From the NCBI RefSeq assembly GCF_049999945.1, contig NZ_JBLYUB010000001.1, positions 372,001-436,000 of the forward strand: DNA of 64,000 nt, in the 5' to 3' direction. Numbering within the stretch: position 1 is the stretch's first letter; each line of letters begins with the position of its first letter. A program made the translations under genes and the position numbers. Shown piece by piece: positions 39,795-47,784 of the stretch. This DNA comes from Planosporangium spinosum. Lineage in GTDB: Bacteria > Actinomycetota > Actinomycetes > Mycobacteriales > Micromonosporaceae. A model generated the notes under the pieces. It did not search any database. It was not told where the DNA came from and saw only the letters and a list, made by a program, of their open reading frames with translations.

Positions 39795-40712
39795 TCACCG
39801 GACGACGCCAGCGGACCGGCGCCGGCCCGTGCTGCGTTCGTCTCCGGCCCGCGGGTGACGCTGATGCGGCGCGTCGACCAGGTGGGTGGCGGCCAGGGTG
39901 CAGACGCCGGCGGTCATCACCGCCAAGGCGGCGACCTCCGCGACGAGCGCCAGCGGGGTCACCCGCAGCGCGCCGTCGAGCACCCCGATCCCGATGGCGA
40001 TCCCGGCGAGCGGTTCGGCCGCGGCCGCCGCCGGATACGACACCGACAGCGGCGCAAGCTTGTACGCGCTCTGGGCCAGCAACATGCCGATCGCGGCGAC
40101 CGCCACGACCGCGTACGGGGTCCAGGACAGCAGCACCGCCGCCGGCCCGTCGCGCCACAGCCGGCGGACCGCGGTGCTGGTCAGCGCGGCCTGCAGCCCG
40201 AAGAGCATGCCGGCGCCGAGGCCTAGTACCGACGCCTCCTGCTGCGGGCGCAACCGCCGGGCCAGGCGCACCAGCGCCGCCGTGAGCAGTTCGATCGCTC
40301 CTGCGGCGAGCGCCCACCGCCACAGCGGGACGTCCGTGCGGTTCCCCGGCCGGGGCTCGCCGGCGAACAGGAAGAGCACGATCCCGACCACCACGGCCAG
40401 CGCGGCGGCCCATTCCCGCGAGCCCAGCCGGTAGCGGCTCCAGACGGCCGCGACGGGCAGCGCGAAGAGCAGCCCGGTGACGGTCAGCGGCTCCACGAGC
40501 GTGACACCGCCGAGGCCGAGAGCCACCCCGGTGATGATGTTGCCGGTCACCGCGACGGCGAGGCCTACCAGCCACAGCCGCTGCCGGAGCAGGTACCCCA
40601 GCAGCCGCCAGTGCAGTTCCGTGCCGGACGGGGCCCGCGCCGCCGCGCGCTGCTGGATCGCGGTGCCGATCCCGATCAGCGCCGCGGCGAAGACCGCCAT
40701 CGCGTACACCAT
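39795..40712 (-). CDS. DMT-superfamily (EamA-like) transporter 2
   Basis: A 305-residue membrane protein, paralogue of the 36358 gene: FAAALIGIGTAIQQRAAARAPSG at the start, GVTLVEPLTVTGLLFALPVAAVWSRYRLG in the first repeat and QSAYKLAPLSVSYPAAAAAEPLAGIAIGIGVLD in the second. About ten hydrophobic segments. It is convergent with cydB and so flanks cydAB on the other side from transporter 1. The C-terminal 40 residues are Arg/His-rich and may be cytoplasmic. Substrate unknown. ATG 40712 has no strong ribosome-binding site. Confidence 0.8.
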   Translation of the reverse strand: MVYAMAVFAAALIGIGTAIQQRAAARAPSGTELHWRLLGYLLRQRLWLVGLAVAVTGNIITGVALGLGGVTLVEPLTVTGLLFALPVAAVWSRYRLGSREWAAALAVVVGIVLFLFAGEPRPGNRTDVPLWRWALAAGAIELLTAALVRLARRLRPQQEASVLGLGAGMLFGLQAALTSTAVRRLWRDGPAAVLLSWTPYAVVAVAAIGMLLAQSAYKLAPLSVSYPAAAAAEPLAGIAIGIGVLDGALRVTPLALVAEVAALAVMTAGVCTLAATHLVDAPHQRHPRAGDERSTGRRRSAGVVR

Positions 40713-40778
40713 GGCGACGAGCTACCCGCCGCACCCACCGCGGACACCCGGACCGCCGTGCCGGAAGCCGTCGGCCGG

Positions 40779-41447
40779 TCACCTCGGTGGGTCTGCCCCG
40801 TCCGCCAGCCGCCGACGGCGTCGGTAGAGGTGCAGCGCCGCGAGGAGGGCGGCCAGCACGACCACGGCGCCGAGGGCGTACCAGTGGTAGGCGAGGATGG
40901 CGTCGTACACCTCGGCGACATGGGTGCCGGCGGCGTAGCCCACGGCGGACCACAGGCCGGTCCACAGCGCGGCACCGGCCGCGTTGTACCCCAGGAACCG
41001 CTTCCACCCCATCTCGTTGATCCCGGCGATGACGCCGTTGAACTGGCGCAGCCCGTCGATGAAGCGCGCGACGACGACGATCATGCCGCCCCGCCGGGCG
41101 AAGAACCGCTCGGCCCGCTCCAGCCGCTCCGGGGTCAGCAGCACGTACCGGCCGAACCGGTGCACCAGGGGGTAGCCGCCGAACCGGCCGATGGCGTACC
41201 CGATGCTGTCGCCGACCACCGCGGCGACGAACGCGACGGCCGCGACCCCCACGATGTTCATACGCCCGGCGCCGGCGTACACCGCGGCCGCCACGATGAT
41301 CGTCTGTCCCGGTGCGGGGACGCCGAAGCTCTCCACCCCGACCAGCCCGGCGATCGCCAGGTAGCCGTACCGGTCCAGCAGCGACGCCACGTGCCCCAGG
41401 AAGCCCGGTAGCTGATCGGGGGAGGCCATACCTCCAGACTGCCCCAT
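40779..41447 (-). CDS. DedA-family membrane protein
   Basis: A 222-residue DedA/SNARE-associated-fold membrane protein. Conserved: GYLAIAGLVGVESFGVPAPGQTIIVAAAVYAG, FVAAVVGDSIGYAIGRFGGYPLVHRFGRYVLL, and ERAERFFARRGGMIVVVARFIDGLRQFNGVIAGINEMGWKRFLGYNAAGAALWTG, with the characteristic F-x-R-x3-(G/A)-R-like amphipathic stretch (here VARFIDGLRQ). Five or so membrane segments. DedA proteins act as lipid scramblases or affect undecaprenyl-phosphate and envelope homeostasis. ATG 41447 or ATG 41429 could be the start; GGAGGT is too close to the latter. The gene follows the AI-2E-type gene on the same strand after 86 nt. Confidence 0.87.
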   Translation of the reverse strand: MGQSGGMASPDQLPGFLGHVASLLDRYGYLAIAGLVGVESFGVPAPGQTIIVAAAVYAGAGRMNIVGVAAVAFVAAVVGDSIGYAIGRFGGYPLVHRFGRYVLLTPERLERAERFFARRGGMIVVVARFIDGLRQFNGVIAGINEMGWKRFLGYNAAGAALWTGLWSAVGYAAGTHVAEVYDAILAYHWYALGAVVVLAALLAALHLYRRRRRLADGADPPR

Positions 41448-41533
41448 GAGTCATCGCCGTGGCTGAATACTGGGCAGCCGGCGTCACCCGACCGTGTGAC
41501 ATGCCGGGAAGCGACCGGCCGGACCGCTGTCGC

Positions 41534-42664
41534 TCATCCGCCGCCCGGCGGCGCGGCGGTCGAACGGTCCCGATGGGCGTCGTGGTCGTGAGGGACGCCG
41601 GCCGAACCGCCGTCCGCCGCGGGAGCGCGGTATCCGCGCACCGCGTGGTAGACGAAGGCGCAGACCGGTACCGCGACGAGCGCGCCGGGGATCCCGGCGG
41701 CCAGCGTGCCCGCGCCCACGGCCAACAGCGTCACGACCGGGTGCAGCCGGACCGCCCGGCGCATGACGATCGGATGCAGCAGGTGCCCCTCGGCCTGCTG
41801 GACGGCGATCACCGCGGCGAGCACGAGCAGCGCGGCGCGGGGCCCGTTGGTCACGAAGGTCACGAGAGTCGCCACGGCGCCGGCGACGGTCGCGCCCGCG
41901 ATCGGCACGAAGGCGGCCACGAACGTGAGCAGCACCAGGGACAGCGCCAGCGGCACCCGCAGCGCGAACAGGGCCGCCCCGATGCCGGCGGCGTCGACGG
42001 CCGCGATCAGGACGATGCCGTGCATGTACGACGAGAGGCTGTGCCAGCCGGCCCGGGCGGCCCGGTCCAGGCGTTCCCGGCGCGCGGCCGGCAGGCATCC
42101 GACCAGCCAGCACCACATGGCCGGACCGTCCCGCAGGACGAAGAACAGCAGCAGCAGCGTCAGCACCACGGCGCCGGCGACCTCGGCCGCCGTGGCCGCG
42201 CCGGCGAACGGGCTGGGCAGGGCACTGCGCAGGGTCGCGCGCAGGTCCTCGCTGTACCGCTCGATCTGTTTCTCGTTCAGTGCCAGCGGGCCACGGGTCA
42301 GCATCTGCCGTACCCGCGCGACCCCGGCGCTGAGCTCGCGCCGCAACCCGCCGAACTGTGCGGCGGCCCGCTGCCCGACCAGGAACACCGCGCCGCCGAC
42401 GAGGACGAGCAGGCCCAGCACGCCGACGAGCGCGGCGGCCCAGTCCGGCAGGCCGGCCCGCTTGAGCCGTTCGGTGACCGGTCCGATCAGCGCCCCCAGC
42501 AGCAGCGCCGCCACCACCGCCATGGTCACCGGCATGATGTTGCCGAGCGCCCGGACCACCAGGTAGGCGCCGGTGGCCAACACGAGCAGGCAGGCCACGA
42601 CGGTGGCCGCGCGCAGCAGCGCCGGTGGCGCGAGCGTGCCGGCCGGACGCCGTGACATGTCCAT
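41534..42664 (-). CDS. AI-2E family (PerM-like) transporter
   Basis: A 376-residue membrane protein with eight hydrophobic segments: two at the N-terminus (VVACLLVLATGAYLVVRAL, MAVVAALLLGALIGP), a third (LVGVLGLLVLVGGAVFLVG), a long soluble helical part, then VVLTLLLLFFVLRDGPAMW, the conserved SSYMHGIVLIAAVDAAGIGAALFALRVPLALSLVLLTFVAAFVPIAGATVAGAVA and a final HPIVMRRAVRLHPVVTLLAVGAGTLAAGIPGALVAVPV. These are the AI-2E/UPF0118 signatures; some members export autoinducer-2 or act as Na+/H+ antiporters, and most are uncharacterised. A His/Asp-rich tail follows. Starts at 42664 (M1) or 42658 (M3). Confidence 0.88.
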   Translation of the reverse strand: MDMSRRPAGTLAPPALLRAATVVACLLVLATGAYLVVRALGNIMPVTMAVVAALLLGALIGPVTERLKRAGLPDWAAALVGVLGLLVLVGGAVFLVGQRAAAQFGGLRRELSAGVARVRQMLTRGPLALNEKQIERYSEDLRATLRSALPSPFAGAATAAEVAGAVVLTLLLLFFVLRDGPAMWCWLVGCLPAARRERLDRAARAGWHSLSSYMHGIVLIAAVDAAGIGAALFALRVPLALSLVLLTFVAAFVPIAGATVAGAVATLVTFVTNGPRAALLVLAAVIAVQQAEGHLLHPIVMRRAVRLHPVVTLLAVGAGTLAAGIPGALVAVPVCAFVYHAVRGYRAPAADGGSAGVPHDHDAHRDRSTAAPPGGG

Positions 42665-42870
42665 CCGCCGCGCCTACCCACCCCGCCGCCGCCTCAACCG
42701 GCCACCGGCCGGCCGTGAGCTGCGGCGTTGCCGGTCACGGGTCCGCTCACGCGGCGACTCCGGGGCGCAGCGGGACCCTGGTCCAGCCTCGTCGATTCGA
42801 CCGTGGTGACACATCACGCCGGACGCCGGCCGTGACACGGGCCACGACATCGAGGCCGGCCGACGAGTGG

Positions 42871-43704
42871 CTAACGGTCGGCCGTGACCAGCCACGCCGC
42901 GGCGCCGACCCACACCCCGTCCGGGCGCTGGCGGGCGGCGTACTCCTCGGCCATCGCGTCCAGTACCCGCTGGGCGAGCACCTCGTCGTCGAGCTGTGCC
43001 ATCAGCTCGCGGACCCTGGTCGTGTTCCGCACATGGCCCAGCACGTCGGCGACGTCGGACCCGAGCCGCGCCGGCTCGTGGACGGCGTCGACGCGGACGT
43101 TCGTGAAGCCCGCCGCCGCGAGCAGACCGGTGACCCGTGCGGGGTCGGCGAACGGGTCGGCGCCGGCCGGAACGGGCAGTCGCGTGCGGGCTCCGAACGC
43201 CCGCAGCGGGATCGAGAACACCTCGTTACGCAGTTCATCCTGCCAGCACAGGAAGGCCAGCCGCCCGCCCGGTCGCAGACCTGTGCGGATGTTGCCGAAG
43301 GCCGCGGCCGGGTCGCCGAAGAACATCACCCCGAAGCTGCTGACCGCCACGTCGTGAGCGGCCGGGGGCAGCGGGTACACCTGGGCGTCACCCTGAACGA
43401 ACCGGATCGTGGTCGCGCCCGCCTCGGCCGCCAGCCGCCGCGCGACCTCCAGCATCGGGCCGGACAGGTCCAGCCCCAGCACCTCGCCGTCCGGCCCGGC
43501 CGACCGCGCCACGGCGATCGTCGTCTCGCCGCATCCGCAGCCCACGTCGAGCACCCGGTCCCCCGCAGCGACGGCCGCGGCGCGCAACAGGTACGGCGTG
43601 AGCCGCTGCCGTACCGCCGCGTGCCGCTCGCGCTGGGCGATCCACCGGCGGGCGGTGTCCCCGTTCCAGCGCTGTGCCTGTGCCGCGTTGACCACGGTGC
43701 TCAT
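42871..43704 (-). CDS. Class I SAM-dependent methyltransferase
   Basis: A 277-residue methyltransferase. Motif I VLDVGCGCGETTIAVA with the following acidic VLGLDLSGPML, motif II region RFVQGDAQVYPL and HDVAVSSFGVMFFGDPAAAFGNIRTGLRPGGRLAFLCW are typical of UbiE/COQ5-like or Methyltransf_11/25 enzymes. Substrate unknown. GAGGAG (SD) lies 6 nt before ATG 43704; the longer frame to 43833 is non-coding. It is divergent from the PCC-domain gene. No pathway genes are next to it. Confidence 0.87.
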   Translation of the reverse strand: MSTVVNAAQAQRWNGDTARRWIAQRERHAAVRQRLTPYLLRAAAVAAGDRVLDVGCGCGETTIAVARSAGPDGEVLGLDLSGPMLEVARRLAAEAGATTIRFVQGDAQVYPLPPAAHDVAVSSFGVMFFGDPAAAFGNIRTGLRPGGRLAFLCWQDELRNEVFSIPLRAFGARTRLPVPAGADPFADPARVTGLLAAAGFTNVRVDAVHEPARLGSDVADVLGHVRNTTRVRELMAQLDDEVLAQRVLDAMAEEYAARQRPDGVWVGAAAWLVTADR

Positions 43705-43915
43705 CGACCACTCCTCGGGGACAGGGCGACACCGGCGGTGGCGGGCGACCGGTGTCGATCCGGGTCTACCGGTACGAGACGGCTGGCGCAACCCTGTCCC
43801 CGCGGCTCCGGCCGGGGCGACCGGGGATCTCACGGGCGCCCGGGCGCCGTTTAGCCGACCGGGCGCGGGGCAGGTCGCCGGGAGCGTCCATTCCCGCGCG
43901 GTACGGGAGGCCGAA

Positions 43916-44245
43916 GTGTTGATGATCCCGGTACGGCCCGGTCAGGAAGTCGTCGAGACGATGTCGCGAGACCTGCGCGAACGCGGTGTGGCCAACGGCG
44001 CGGTCATCTCGCTGATCGGCACGGTCGACGCCGCCTGCATCAGTACCCGCCCGGAGGGCGACGCCAGCAAGGACGTCCGGACCGCGTACGAGCAGCCGTT
44101 CGAGTTGTCGGGCACCGGCGAGATCACCGACGGGAAGGTCCACCTGCACGTGGTCCTCGGGGCCGAGGACCGGGCGCTCGCCGGCCACCTGCACTGGGCC
44201 CGGGTCCAGACGTTCTTCGTCAACGCGTACGTCGAGGCCCTCTAG
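43916..44245 (+). CDS. PCC/DUF296-domain protein (PD1-like, possible DNA-binding)
   Basis: A 109-residue single-domain protein of the plants-and-prokaryotes conserved (PCC, DUF296) fold: LMIPVRPGQEVVETMSRDLRERGVANGAVISLIGTVDAACISTRP, then FELSGTGEITDGKVHLHVVLGAEDRALAGHLHWARVQTFFVNAYVEAL. The G..H.H......AGHL pattern is that of the trimeric core, which in plants joins to AT-hooks. Bacterial members are unassigned. GGGAGG (43905-43910) is 5 nt before GTG 43916 and 11 before ATG 43922; the former is chosen on spacing. It is convergent with the small regulator at 44261. Confidence 0.8.
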   Translation: MLMIPVRPGQEVVETMSRDLRERGVANGAVISLIGTVDAACISTRPEGDASKDVRTAYEQPFELSGTGEITDGKVHLHVVLGAEDRALAGHLHWARVQTFFVNAYVEAL

Positions 44246-44260
44246 GCGGCGCGACCGCCG

Positions 44261-44596
44261 TCAGGCTTCCGCCGGTGGTGGGGCTGCCGGTGGGGTCGGC
44301 CGGGCGTTCCCGATGAGGGCCCGCAGCGCGGCGGCGTGGGCCTCGAAGGCGGCCCGGCCCTGGCGGGTCAACCGCAGGTCGGTGGTCCGCCGCCGACCGG
44401 TGCTGGTCTTGCGGATCGTGACGTAGCCGGCCTGCTCCAGGGTCGACAGGTGCTTGGACAGGGCGGAGTCGCTCAGGCCCACGCTGTCGCGGATGAAGCT
44501 GAACTCCGCCCAGTCGGCGGCGGCCAGCAGCGCCACGATGGACAGCCGGGGCTGTGGATGGATGACCTCGTCGAAGCCGGGATACACGGCGGTCAC
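44261..44596 (-). CDS. Winged-helix transcriptional regulator
   Basis: A 111-residue DNA-binding protein of the MarR-like single winged-helix group (YjjQ-like, DUF_winged helix): VIHPQPRLSIVALLAAADWAEFSFIRDSVGLSDSALSKHLSTLEQAGYVTIRKTSTGRRRTTDLRLTRQGRAAFEAHAAAL. In this family the regulator follows a small membrane protein and represses the pair. GTG 44596 overlaps the stop of that membrane-protein gene by 4 nt. A Pro/Ala-rich tail ends the protein. The probable target is the dyad at 45092-45110. Confidence 0.85.
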   Translation of the reverse strand: MTAVYPGFDEVIHPQPRLSIVALLAAADWAEFSFIRDSVGLSDSALSKHLSTLEQAGYVTIRKTSTGRRRTTDLRLTRQGRAAFEAHAAALRALIGNARPTPPAAPPPAEA

Positions 44597-45060
44597 CCCC
44601 GGTGTGCGCGCAACCGGGCGCGCGCGATGCGCTGCATCAGGACGGCCAGGACGACGAAGGCCGTCGCCATGGCGCCGCCCGCGACCATGTGGGGGCGGGG
44701 GACGTGCGCGAGGTACGCCACCATGATGGTGCCGATCTGGACCGCCAGCAGCACGGCGCTGCCACCGGCCGCCACGAGGCACGCCTGGCGGGTCCACGTT
44801 CGTACCTGGACCCGCCGCACCCGGTGCAGGCCGGTGTTGGTGGCGATGAACAGGGCCAGCCCGGCGGCCATGACCGACGGGGTCGCGCTGAGATCCTGAC
44901 TCGCCCCGATCAGCCACATCCCCACGGCGCCACCGGTGAGGTACCACCAGGGCAACGGAGCGGCGGCCGTCAGCTTCACCTGCCGGCGGCGCTCGGCGAT
45001 CTCGTCCAGCGCGCGCCGCGCGTCCTCGGGGTTGATGTTGCTCTCGTAGGCGTTGTCCAC
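44593..45060 (-). CDS. Small membrane protein paired with the winged-helix regulator
   Basis: A 155-residue protein with a short cytoplasmic part (NINPEDARRALDEIAERRRQVK) and about four membrane segments (LPWWYLTGGAVGMWLIGASQDL, SVMAAGLALFIATN, ACLVAAGGSAVLLAVQIGTIMVAYL, MVAGGAMATAFVVLAVLM). It has no recognised family name beyond the common actinobacterial association with such regulators. GTG 45060 has GGGAGAGGGG about 6 nt upstream; ATG 45084 is a longer alternative. Function unknown; co-translation with the regulator suggests a membrane-stress or permeability role (inference). Confidence 0.72.
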   Translation of the reverse strand: MDNAYESNINPEDARRALDEIAERRRQVKLTAAAPLPWWYLTGGAVGMWLIGASQDLSATPSVMAAGLALFIATNTGLHRVRRVQVRTWTRQACLVAAGGSAVLLAVQIGTIMVAYLAHVPRPHMVAGGAMATAFVVLAVLMQRIARARLRAHRG

Positions 45061-45091
45061 GGCGGTCCCCTCTCCCGGGCTCATCCCAACG

Positions 45092-45110
45092 ACTTTCCAT
45101 GAAGGAAAGT
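45092..45110. promoter_or_regulatory. Dyad operator candidate upstream of the membrane-protein/regulator pair
   Basis: ACTTTCC (45092-45098) and GGAAAGT (45104-45110) form a 7-bp inverted repeat with a 5-nt centre, and a further TTTCC copy lies at about 45121-45125. On the minus strand TTGCCT (45129-45134) and TACTTT, spaced 18 nt, are a possible promoter overlapped by the dyad. Confidence 0.55.
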
Positions 45111-45249
45111 ACACGACGTCTTTCCAACTAGGCAAGTCGTCAGCGGCGCGTACCGGGAGAAGACGCGTACCGGGAGAACCGGACGCCGGCGCGTCACTCC
45201 GGCGGGTACTCCTCACCCGCTCCGCCACCGCGCATGGTTGTCTGGACGG

Positions 45250-45369
45250 GTGCACGACCCACGGCAGACGCCGCCCCGGTCCACCGGCGACCTCGCGGTC
45301 AAGATGGCCCTGATCGTGGTCGCCGTCGCGCTGACGGTGTTCCTCCTCGTGGCGATCTGGCCCCGCTGA
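45250..45369 (+). CDS. Very small single-pass membrane protein
   Basis: GTG 45250 opens a 39-residue frame: a short polar head (HDPRQTPPRSTGDLAVK) and a single hydrophobic helix (MALIVVAVALTVFLLVAIWP) ending in Arg and TGA. The codon bias and hydrophobic profile are those of real small membrane proteins, but no clear ribosome-binding site is present (CTGGACG just upstream; TTGTCT 6 nt before could be a leaderless -10). It lies between the divergent regulator pair and the DUF1275 gene. Confidence 0.45.
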   Translation: MHDPRQTPPRSTGDLAVKMALIVVAVALTVFLLVAIWPR

Positions 45370-45456
45370 CCCTCCCGGCCCGCCCGCAACGCGGGCGAAC
45401 CGCCCGGCATGGGCTCCGCACGACCGGGTACGGCCACGCCGTGGAGGAGGCATACC

Positions 45457-46200
45457 GTGGGGGCCGGCGCCGGCGGTACCGCGTCCGGCCCACGCCCGGA
45501 CGCGGCGCTGCCCGAGCGGGTGGTCACCCGGCTGTTGATCGTCCTGACCGCGGCCTCCGGCTGCCTGGACGCCGTGTGCGTCAGCCGGCTCGGCGGCCTG
45601 TTCGCCAGCGTCATCACCGGCAACCTGATCCAGCTCGGCCGGTCGATCACCACAACGGACGCCCGGCTGGCGACCGGCGCCGCGACGGCCGTCGGCGGCT
45701 ACGCCCTGGGGGTGGCCGTCGGCACCGCGGCCCTGGGCCGGTGCGGTGCCGGTTGGCTGCGGCGGACCAGCGTGGTCGCGGCGGTCGAGGTGGTGCTGCT
45801 GGCCGGCGTGGCGGCCGGGTGGCTGGCCACCGCCGCGCACCCCGGCCGCCTGGCCGCACCGTCGCTTCTCGCAACGGCCGCCGCGGCGATGGGCGTACAG
45901 AGTGCGCTCACGGTCAGCTCCGGCGGGCCCGGCGCCTCCACGACCTACCTGACCGGCACGTTGACCGGCGTGGTGCGCACGCTCACGGTCGACCCGCACC
46001 GGTTCGCCGCCGGCGCGGGTGGTGGCACCCGGTTGGCGGCGCTGCTGTGCGGCGCGATCGTCGGCGCCCTCGTGTTGCGCGTCGCGCCGTCGTTGGCGCT
46101 CGTTCCACCGACGGCCCTGGTCGCCGCCGCTGTGGTCGCCGCGGCACTGACCCGGCCAAGGCCGTCCTCCACCCCTGACGGCGGGAGGTCGACGACATGA
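45457..46200 (+). CDS. DUF1275 (YoaK-like) membrane protein
   Basis: A 247-residue membrane protein with about six segments: RLLIVLTAASGCLDAVCVSRLGGLFASVITGNLIQLGRSI, typical of YoaK/DUF1275 with its conserved T-G-N motif, AVGGYALGVAVGTAALG, AALAMGVQSAL-like AAMGVQSALTVSSGGPGASTTYLTGTLTGVVRTL, and terminal AALTRP. These proteins are of unknown function and are suggested to be transporters. GGAGGAGG lies just before GTG 45457. The stop overlaps the following reductase by 4 nt, so the two are coupled. Confidence 0.83.
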   Translation: MGAGAGGTASGPRPDAALPERVVTRLLIVLTAASGCLDAVCVSRLGGLFASVITGNLIQLGRSITTTDARLATGAATAVGGYALGVAVGTAALGRCGAGWLRRTSVVAAVEVVLLAGVAAGWLATAAHPGRLAAPSLLATAAAAMGVQSALTVSSGGPGASTTYLTGTLTGVVRTLTVDPHRFAAGAGGGTRLAALLCGAIVGALVLRVAPSLALVPPTALVAAAVVAAALTRPRPSSTPDGGRSTT

Positions 46201-46952
46201 CACCAGCCGAGCCGGAGAAGGGCGCGGTGATCGTCACCGGCGCCAGCCGGGGTATCGGCGCCGCGATCGCCGAGAAGCTGGCCGGGGACGGGTACGGCGT
46301 GGTCGTCAACTACGCCGCGGACACCGGTGGCGCCGAGTCGGTGGTCACCACGATTCGCGCCCGCGGCGGCCGGGCCGTGGCCGTACGCGCCGACGTCGCG
46401 GACCCGGGCGACGTCACGGACCTGTTCGCGCGGGCGCACCGGGAACTGGGGCCACTGGCCGCGCTGGTCAACAACGCCGGCACGTTGGGCGCGCCGGCAC
46501 GCGTCGACGAGCAGGAGGCCGACGCGCTGACCCGCCTGATGCTCGTCAACGTCGTGGGGCCGGTGCTGTGCGCCAAGCACGCGGTACGGGCGATGTCGAC
46601 CGCGCACGGCGGCGCCGGCGGCTCCATCGTCAACATCGCCTCGGTCGCCGCCCGGACCGGCGGCATACCCGGCAGTGTGCCCTACGCGGCCTCGAAGGGT
46701 GCCCTGGTGACGTTCACCCGTGGCCTGGCAGCCGAGGTCGGAGCCGAAGGCATCCGCGTCAACACCGTCTCGCCGGGCGTCACCGCCACGGACATGATCG
46801 CGGCGGTCCCGGAGGTGCGCGAGGCGGCCGCGGGTAGCCCCCTCGGTCGTGTCGGCCGGCCCGACGAGATCGCGGCCGCCGTGTCGTGGCTGATCTCGCC
46901 GGCCTCGTCGTTCGTCACCGGTAGCGAACTCACCGTCTCCGGCGGCCTGTGA
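46197..46952 (+). CDS. Short-chain dehydrogenase/reductase (FabG-like)
   Basis: A 251-residue classical SDR. Cofactor motif VIVTGASRGIGAAIAEKL, NNAG in ALVNNAGTLGAPA, catalytic Ser in VNIASVAARTG and the Y-x3-K pair in VPYAASKGALVTFTRGLAAEV are intact, and VNTVSPGVTATDM follows. NADPH preference is suggested by the basic residues after the first strand. It reduces a ketone or oxidises an alcohol; the substrate is not predictable and FabG-type names should be read loosely. It is coupled to the DUF1275 gene by a 4-nt overlap. Confidence 0.87.
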   Translation: MTPAEPEKGAVIVTGASRGIGAAIAEKLAGDGYGVVVNYAADTGGAESVVTTIRARGGRAVAVRADVADPGDVTDLFARAHRELGPLAALVNNAGTLGAPARVDEQEADALTRLMLVNVVGPVLCAKHAVRAMSTAHGGAGGSIVNIASVAARTGGIPGSVPYAASKGALVTFTRGLAAEVGAEGIRVNTVSPGVTATDMIAAVPEVREAAAGSPLGRVGRPDEIAAAVSWLISPASSFVTGSELTVSGGL

Positions 46953-47048
46953 CCGGCGGACGACCGGCCGTACCCGACGATGCCGCCCAGGGGCTGAGTG
47001 CGGAGTTCGCGCGACCGACCTCGATCGCCACCTGGCCGAGATCCTCGC

Positions 47049-47684
47049 CTAGGCGCGCGGGCCGAGCAGGGCGATCGACGCACTCACCGCGACCTCGGTG
47101 ACGTCACCGATCCGCCCACCGTCCTCGACCGTGGTCGCGATCAGCTCACGCAGCCCACCGAGGAGCATGATCGCGATCTGTCGGGACACCGGACCGGCAC
47201 CGACGGAGCGCCACTCCTCGGTGTCGCACAGCGTCTGGATCATGACGATGAAGGACTCCATCGTCTCGCGCTGCAACCGGCGCGCCCCCGCGCCGAGCGC
47301 GGGCACGTCACGGATCCAGCTCACCGTGATGGCGGGCGCGGACTCCGCGGAGGCGATCCATGCCTCGATCGCCTGCCGCACCTGGCTCGCCCAGGGTGCG
47401 CCCGGATCGACGGCGGCGGAGATCTGGCGGATCATCTCCGTGTTCGCGTCGGTGAGCAGCGCGACGAAACACGCCTCCTTGTCGGAGAAGTGCTCGTAGA
47501 ACGTCCGCCGTGAGGTACGCGCGCGGCGCACGATGTCGGCGACCGTGGTGGTGCGGTAGCCGACCTGCGCGATCGACACGGCGAGGCCGTCGAGCAGCCG
47601 CTGGCGGAAGGTACCCGCGTCGTCGGGCGCGCTCGCCGTCCGCTCCGCGCGGCGCTGGCGTTGTGCGGTCGTCACCGTGGACAC
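47049..47684 (-). CDS. TetR-family regulator
   Basis: A 211-residue TetR repressor. The helix-turn-helix LLDGLAVSIAQVGYRTTTVADIVRRARTSRRTFYEHFSDKEACFVALL (residues ~30-77) is intact, followed by a helical ligand domain. GGGGGAGG lies 6 nt before GTG 47684. It is divergent from the P450 / monooxygenase operon and probably controls it and itself through two dyads in the 100-nt spacer. The first 25 residues are Arg/Gln/Ala-rich, which is unusual but seen in relatives. Ligand unknown; it is likely a substrate or product of the P450. Confidence 0.88.
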   Translation of the reverse strand: MSTVTTAQRQRRAERTASAPDDAGTFRQRLLDGLAVSIAQVGYRTTTVADIVRRARTSRRTFYEHFSDKEACFVALLTDANTEMIRQISAAVDPGAPWASQVRQAIEAWIASAESAPAITVSWIRDVPALGAGARRLQRETMESFIVMIQTLCDTEEWRSVGAGPVSRQIAIMLLGGLRELIATTVEDGGRIGDVTEVAVSASIALLGPRA

Positions 47685-47720
47685 GCTATACCTCCCCCTT
47701 CAGTGAAACCCTTGAATGGA

Positions 47721-47764
47721 ACGGTACACGAGCGTACCGTGCAGGTGGTACGCTCACGTACCAC
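47721..47764. promoter_or_regulatory. Twin TetR-type operators between tetR and the P450 gene
   Basis: Two 20-bp dyads, 47721-47740 (ACGGTAC, 6 nt, GTACCGT) and 47745-47764 (GTGGTAC, 6 nt, GTACCAC), have centres 24 bp apart and share the core GGTACNCNNNCGTACC. The second ends 21 nt before the P450 start. Confidence 0.75.
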
Positions 47765-47784
47765 GCCGGGAAGGTGCTGGTTCC

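Noticed and set aside
42665..42870. Possible gene between the methyltransferase and the AI-2E-type gene
   Set aside because: Open frames exist on both strands but show only Arg/Pro-rich shadow translation and no ribosome-binding site.
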